Assembly: GCF_018101125.2 (NCBI RefSeq)
Contig: NZ_JAELVF020000004.1
Span: forward strand, 310,001-374,000
Length of the DNA stretch: 64,000 bases
Source of the DNA: Streptomyces tardus
GTDB taxonomy: Bacteria > Actinomycetota > Actinomycetes > Streptomycetales > Streptomycetaceae
Direction of reading: 5' to 3'
Of this stretch, positions 59,961 through 64,000 are shown in pieces. Positions within the stretch are counted from its first letter, which is position 1. The number at the start of each line of letters is the position of its first letter. The position numbers were made by a program, and so were the translations under genes. The notes under the pieces are model-generated. The model saw only the letters and a program-made list of their open reading frames with translations, was not told the origin of the DNA and searched no databases.

Positions 59961-60863
59961 ATGGAGAACGACCTCGTCATGAACGACGCCTCAGGTCCGG
60001 CGTTCGACGAGACACAGGTTCCGCTGTACTACTCACGCAAGACCAAGGACATCCTCCACAAGTACGGCCCCGGCCCCCGCGTCCACTTCCATCTGGGTCT
60101 CTTCGGCAAGGACGAGGCGCCGAACACCACCGTCGCGCAGGACGTGCTGCGACGCCGTATCACCGACTCGCAGGAGAGAGTGCTGACGCACGCCGCGCAG
60201 CAGTGGCGCGTCGACCACCGGCCGAGCGCCGAGATCCTGGACATCGGCTGCGGGCTGGGCGGGGGGTCGATCTTCTGGGCGCAGAAGCACGGCGCCTCCG
60301 TGCAGGGGCTGACAGTGGCCGAGGATCACATACCCGTCATCGAGGACCTCGCTCGTCGGGCGGGAGTCTCCGACCGGGTGCGGGCGCGCGCCCAGGACGT
60401 GCACGAACTGGACGAGGAGTCCCGCTACGACGGCGCCGTCGCCATCGAGAGCTCCGGCTACATGGACCGCGAGCGGTTGTTCGCGGTGGCTGCGAAGGCG
60501 CTGCGTCCGGGCGGGTGGTTCGGCATCCAGGAGCACTTCATCTGCCGTCCCGAGTGGACCGAGTTCATCGACGCGTACTACAAGACGCGGCTCGGCACCC
60601 TCACCGAGTACATCCGGTCCGCCCGCCAGGCCGGTCTCGAGCTGGAGCAGGACGAGGACATCACCGACGGCGTAGCCGAGTTCTGGGTCCAGTCGATGGC
60701 GTGGAGCACCGCCGAGCTGGAGCGGGCGGAGCGCACCGGCGAGCCCTCGCCGATCAAGCGCGAGCGGCTGACGGAGTCCGCGCTCACCCACGGCAAGCTC
60801 TTCCGGATCTGGCGCGACCACGCGGTGGAGACCCGGCTGCTGCTCTTCCGCAAGGGGAGCTGA
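59961..60863 (+). CDS. SAM-dependent methyltransferase, prenyl diphosphate C-methyltransferase-like
   Basis: A 300-residue class I methyltransferase. The SAM-binding motif is ILDIGCGLGGGSIFWAQKHG, followed by VQGLTVAEDH and ALRPGGWFGIQEHF. Overall pattern (YYSRKTKDILHKYGPGPRVH near the start) resembles geranyl/farnesyl diphosphate C-methyltransferases. The gene is followed after 2 bases by a class I terpene synthase, as in 2-methylisoborneol and sodorifen pathways, so a methylated GPP or FPP is the likely product. GGAG precedes the ATG by 7 bases. The promoter lies in the AT-richer region around 59860-59950. Confidence 0.8.
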   Translation: MENDLVMNDASGPAFDETQVPLYYSRKTKDILHKYGPGPRVHFHLGLFGKDEAPNTTVAQDVLRRRITDSQERVLTHAAQQWRVDHRPSAEILDIGCGLGGGSIFWAQKHGASVQGLTVAEDHIPVIEDLARRAGVSDRVRARAQDVHELDEESRYDGAVAIESSGYMDRERLFAVAAKALRPGGWFGIQEHFICRPEWTEFIDAYYKTRLGTLTEYIRSARQAGLELEQDEDITDGVAEFWVQSMAWSTAELERAERTGEPSPIKRERLTESALTHGKLFRIWRDHAVETRLLLFRKGS

Positions 60864-60865
60864 AC

Positions 60866-61969
60866 ATGCCTGCGCCCACCGGCCGTGAACCGGCCATCGG
60901 CTGGCGACTGCCGCCGTTCTACTGTCCCGACGAGCGCGGCGAACTGCTGCACCCCGAAGTGGAGAAGATCGAGCAGCGGGCGCTGGCCTGGGTCGACGAG
61001 TTCGACGTCTACCCGAACGCCACCGAACGCGCCTGGGGTCTGGCCTGCAACGCGGTCGACTACAGCTGCCGGATGGCGCCGCGGGGCGACCAGGACATCC
61101 TGCTCCTGTTCATCCTCTGGAACTACTGGGCCACCGCCCTCGACGACTGGCACGACAGCGGCGACGAGGGCACCGGCGCGGCCGACATCACCGACCACAG
61201 CGCCCGGTTGATCCGCGCCATCGAAGCCCCGGGCTCCTCGATGCTGCCGCAGTCGCGGCTGACCGCCTCCCTGGACGACCTGGTGCGGCGCAGCAGGGAG
61301 CTGCTCTCGCCGTACCAGCTGAGGAGATTCGGCGAGGGTGCCAGGGACTGGCTGCTGGGGGCGTCCTGGCAGACGGCCAACACCGAGCGCGGTGTGATGC
61401 CCGCCCTCAACGACTTCGCGGGCATGCGTGGTTCGGTCAACGGCACGCGCTTCACGATGACGTTCGTCGAGGCGGCGGAGGGTATCCACCTTCCGCCGGA
61501 CGTGCTGTACTCGGCGCCGGTGCAGGCACTCACCGACGCCGCGGGTTTCGTCGTGAGCTGTGACAACGACCTGTTCTCGTTCGCCAAGGAGGACCATCTC
61601 GAGGTCCCCGACCAGAATCTGGTCAACGTGCTCATACACGCGCACGGAGGCACCGCGGCGGACGTACTGCCGGAGGCCGTGGCGCTGCGCGACCGGGCGA
61701 TGTCGCTCTTCCTGCGACTGCGCGCACGACTGAACGAGGAAGGTGACGCCGAACTCCGGCGCTACACCAGCGCGTTGGGCTACTACATCACCGGCTTCAT
61801 CGAGGGTGAGCGCACCGCACCGCGGTATGCCAGCCCCCGCAACCGGCACCCCCTGCCGGTGCCGGGAGCGGCGTTCGAGATCAGCTACCGGGACACCCCG
61901 AGCGACCCGGACCCCGGGCCGCCGCCGATCCCCTCGATCGCCTGGTGGTGGGAGCAGCTGCGCGACTGA
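60866..61969 (+). CDS. Class I terpene synthase
   Basis: A 367-residue terpene cyclase. The aspartate-rich Mg motif is ALDDWHDS (DDxxD), the second metal site is CDNDLFSFAKE (NDxxSxxKE), and an Arg sensor is likely in MRGSVNGTRFTMTF. There is no long N-terminal Pro-rich extension as in 2-methylisoborneol synthases, and the DDxxD differs from their Cys-containing motif. It is coupled to a methyltransferase 2 bases upstream. The pair probably makes a C-methylated (C11 or C16) cyclic terpene of unknown structure. A terminator hairpin follows at 61995. Confidence 0.88.
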   Translation: MPAPTGREPAIGWRLPPFYCPDERGELLHPEVEKIEQRALAWVDEFDVYPNATERAWGLACNAVDYSCRMAPRGDQDILLLFILWNYWATALDDWHDSGDEGTGAADITDHSARLIRAIEAPGSSMLPQSRLTASLDDLVRRSRELLSPYQLRRFGEGARDWLLGASWQTANTERGVMPALNDFAGMRGSVNGTRFTMTFVEAAEGIHLPPDVLYSAPVQALTDAAGFVVSCDNDLFSFAKEDHLEVPDQNLVNVLIHAHGGTAADVLPEAVALRDRAMSLFLRLRARLNEEGDAELRRYTSALGYYITGFIEGERTAPRYASPRNRHPLPVPGAAFEISYRDTPSDPDPGPPPIPSIAWWWEQLRD

Positions 61970-61994
61970 CCGGAGGCCGCGCACGCCGCACAAC

Positions 61995-62033
61995 GGAGCA
62001 GCGGCCGACCGTTCACCGGTCGACCGCTGCTCC
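61995..62033. terminator. Hairpin between terpene synthase and P450 genes
   Basis: Stem GGAGCAGCGG / CCGCTGCTCC, one mismatch, then CGACCG / CGGTCG around TTCAC. It lies between convergent stop codons and probably serves both. Confidence 0.75.
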
Positions 62034-62054
62034 GTGCAGAACCTCGTCAGCGCC

Positions 62055-63530
62055 TCACTTGCCGCCGAACAGCCGCAGCCACAGCGGGCGTTGCTCCTTG
62101 CGCCGGTCCGGCTGCTCGGGGGCGGGCCCCGCGGCGGGGTTGGGCGGCGGCAGGGGGACGGAGGACGTCGGCTGCTGCGGCGTCCTGGCGGTGCGGTCCG
62201 CCTGGGCGGCGGGTGCCGGCGCGGGAGTGCTCGGCTCCGGCGCGGGTGCCGAGGCGGCCGGCTTGCCGCGACGGTCCTGCGCCGGAGTGAACCGCACCGG
62301 CAGGAACCGCAAATGACGTGACATCAGCGACGAGTCCCAGACCAGCTCGGTCTCGTTCACCCCCAGGCCCAGATCGGGCAGTCGGGCGAGCAGCACGTCG
62401 ATGCCGGTGTCCGCGATCGCCCGGCCGATGTCCTGGCCGGGGCACTCGTGCGGCCCGCTGCTGAAGGCCAGGTGGGAGCGGTTGCCGTGCACCGGCTGCG
62501 AGAGATCCGGCCGGATCTCCGGGTCGGTGTTGCCGGCGGCGAGCCCCAGCAGCAGCAGGTCACCGGTCTTGATCTGCTGACCGCCGAGCGTGGTGTCGCC
62601 GGTGGCCCAGCGACCGAGCACGGTCGACAGCGGCGGTGCGTCCCACAGCACCTGCTCCAGAGCGTCCGGCAGCGTCATGTGACCGCCCGACAGGCTGGCC
62701 CGGAAGCGCCGGTCGGTGAGGACCATGAGCAGCGTGTTGACGATCAGGTTGGCGGTCGTCTCGTACGCCGCGATCAGGACGAGCCGCAGGTGCTCGGTGA
62801 CCTCGTCCGTGCTGAGCGCCGACTCGTGCTCGATCAGCCAGGTGGCGAAGTCGTGGCCCGGCTCGGCCTGCTTGCGCTCCACCAGCTGCCGCAGCGCGGC
62901 GGTGACGTAGTCGTTGCTCTCCACCGCCGTGTCGGTGCCCTTTATGAGGTCGCGGGCCGCCTGCACCAGCCGCGGGCCGTACTCCTCGGGCATGCCCATG
63001 AGCTGGGTCATCACCAGCATCGGCAGATGCTCGGCGAACTCGGCGACCAGATCCGACTCACCGGCGTCCACGAAGCGGTCCACCAACTGGTGGGCGAAGC
63101 GCGTGACATAGCGCCGCACCCCCCGGCGGTCGAACCGGGCCAGCGAACCGGTGACGGCCGCGCGCAGCCGCTCGTGCTGGGAGCCGTCGACGAAGTGGCA
63201 CACGGGCTGCCACGCCGTCATCGGCGTCAGCGGGTGGTCCGGCGGCACCATGCCCTCCTGGGCGGCCCGCCAGTGGCGGGAGTCCCGGGAGAAGCGCGAG
63301 GGCGTACGGGCGGCGTCGAGGTTCTCCCGGTGGCCGAGCACCAGCCAGGCCGGCAGGTCGCCGTGGACGAGGACGGGCGCGACCTGGCCGTGCTCGGCGC
63401 GCAACTCGTCGTAGAGGGCGCTCGGGTCGCCCTCCGCTTCCGGGCCGTAGAGCCTGCGCAGCTGCCCCGGGCCCAGATGGTGGGCGGGGCAGCCCGGCGG
63501 CGGAGCGGAGTCATGCGAAGGAATGCTCAC
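62055..63530 (-). CDS. Conservon-associated cytochrome P450 (CvnE-like)
   Basis: A 491-residue P450. The haem-cysteine loop is FSSGPHECPGQDIGR (FxxGxHxCxG), and the I-helix oxygen-binding motif is VLIAAYETTANLI. About 85 extra C-terminal residues are Ala/Pro-rich and end RPLWLRLFGGK, typical of conservon-linked P450s rather than biosynthetic ones. GTG 63530 overlaps the stop of the upstream GTPase (GTGA). Conservon operons (cvnA-E) couple a histidine-kinase-like protein, roadblock and DUF742 proteins, a small GTPase and P450. It could also act on the nearby terpene, which is inference. Confidence 0.9.
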   Translation of the reverse strand: MSIPSHDSAPPPGCPAHHLGPGQLRRLYGPEAEGDPSALYDELRAEHGQVAPVLVHGDLPAWLVLGHRENLDAARTPSRFSRDSRHWRAAQEGMVPPDHPLTPMTAWQPVCHFVDGSQHERLRAAVTGSLARFDRRGVRRYVTRFAHQLVDRFVDAGESDLVAEFAEHLPMLVMTQLMGMPEEYGPRLVQAARDLIKGTDTAVESNDYVTAALRQLVERKQAEPGHDFATWLIEHESALSTDEVTEHLRLVLIAAYETTANLIVNTLLMVLTDRRFRASLSGGHMTLPDALEQVLWDAPPLSTVLGRWATGDTTLGGQQIKTGDLLLLGLAAGNTDPEIRPDLSQPVHGNRSHLAFSSGPHECPGQDIGRAIADTGIDVLLARLPDLGLGVNETELVWDSSLMSRHLRFLPVRFTPAQDRRGKPAASAPAPEPSTPAPAPAAQADRTARTPQQPTSSVPLPPPNPAAGPAPEQPDRRKEQRPLWLRLFGGK

Positions 63531-64000
63531 GAGACCTCCCGGGTGGCGGCGAGTGAGTGGAGGTAGCGCATCAGGGAGATGAGCACGTCACGGCTGGAGG
63601 CCCGGTCCCGCGCGTCGCAGGCGACGATCGGGACGCTGCCGGGCAGGTCCAGCGCGGCGCGCAGCTCGTCCAGTGGGTAGCCGGGCGCGTCGGGGAAGGA
63701 GTTGACCGCCACAAGGAACGGGACGCCCCGCTCCTCGAGCCGGCCGATGACGTCGAAGCTCACCTCCAGGCGGCGGGTGTCGATCAGCACGACGGCGCCG
63801 AGGGCGCCGTCGAACAGTCCGTTCCACAGGAACCAGAACCGCTGCTGACCGGGGGTGCCGAAGAGGTAGAGGACCAACTCCTCGTTGAGCGATATTCGAC
63901 CGAAGTCCATCGCGACGGTGGTGGAGGTCTTGCGCTCCACCCCCACGGTGTCGTCGACGCCGACCCCGGCCTGGGTCATCGTCTCTTCCGTCGTCAGCGG
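63527..64000 (-). CDS. Conservon small GTPase CvnD-like (N-terminus outside window)
   Basis: The minus-strand frame runs off the right edge. At least 157 residues are visible: LTTEETMTQAGVGVDDTVGV, then TTTVAMDFGRISLNEELVLY, LFGTPGQQRFWFLWNGLFDG (DxxGQ-like switch region) and FLVAVNSFPDAPGYP (NKxD-like position). The P-loop GxxxxGKT would lie upstream, outside the window. The ATG at 63979 is internal, since related proteins read continuously through it. It overlaps the P450 gene and forms the cvnD-cvnE end of a conservon. Confidence 0.9.
   Translation of the reverse strand, partial: PLTTEETMTQAGVGVDDTVGVERKTSTTVAMDFGRISLNEELVLYLFGTPGQQRFWFLWNGLFDGALGAVVLIDTRRLEVSFDVIGRLEERGVPFLVAVNSFPDAPGYPLDELRAALDLPGSVPIVACDARDRASSRDVLISLMRYLHSLAATREVS

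Noticed and set aside
1..64000. CRISPR arrays, insertion sequences, phage or toxin-antitoxin systems
   Set aside because: No regularly spaced repeats, transposase motifs, integrase or recognisable toxin was found on either strand.

Overview
The window is very GC-rich with strong G/C at third codon positions. It contains actinobacterial families (streptogrisin-type protease, bacterial proteasome activator fragments, a conservon GTPase/P450 pair, EboA/EboE-type proteins, a mycothiol-type DsbA protein, RskA/SigK). Many genes start with GTG, many neighbours overlap by GTGA/ATGA, and several promoters look leaderless. A Streptomyces or close relative is the best guess. No rRNA, CRISPR array, transposase or integrase was seen; there is one tRNA-Leu(GAG) at 57685-57769.

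Layout. 1-14.2 kb is general chromosomal content: a radical SAM protein cut by the window edge, an SRPBCC protein, an M55/M20 hydrolase pair, an S9 peptidase, a CBS protein, a VOC/phosphotransferase pair, a PAP2-diacylglycerol kinase fusion, a lysine-free aminotransferase-like protein overlapping an MBL hydrolase, a secreted streptogrisin-like protease and a LysR regulator. 14.4-28.7 kb looks like an ECF sigma factor SigK island. A fasciclin lipoprotein and a membrane molybdopterin oxidoreductase diverge from a five-gene lipid-modification operon (FAD oxidoreductase, DUF1365, two CFA-synthase-like methyltransferases, DUF1295). Further on lies an overlapping sigK-rskA-photolyase operon. Two divergent promoters share CCAATC-N16-CCGAAT, and sigK has the same -35 element. 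Between them sit a double-MerR regulator, two Imm-5-like genes and an unknown gene. 28.8-34.4 kb holds an acyl-CoA synthetase, a bile acid:Na+ symporter-like protein, a DsbA-family protein with FdhD, and a small HAD phosphatase.

35.3-57.4 kb is a large carbohydrate and metabolite-handling block. It contains a ROK regulator, a CUT2 sugar ABC importer, a Gfo/Idh/MocA dehydrogenase with a TIM-barrel isomerase, secreted PQQ-type sugar dehydrogenase and ThuA-DUF1080 proteins, and an Ebo-type operon (inositol-3-phosphate synthase, UbiA prenyltransferase, TIM-barrel isomerase, EboA, TatD-like EboB, EboE, phosphodiesterase). A Tat-exported isomerase ends the block. Beyond a tRNA and a pseudouridine synthase, 59.9-62.0 kb carries a methyltransferase plus class I terpene synthase pair, followed by the P450 and GTPase end of a conservon.

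Two stretches, 34332-35394 and 54547-56329, are not normal gene sequence. They are mosaics of short gene fragments joined at microhomologies. They contain perfect spacer-free palindromes of 258, 162 and 448 bp and copied pieces of the adjacent genes. They look like chimeric assembly or amplification joins, or less likely template-switch rearrangements. Gene ends inside them should not be trusted.
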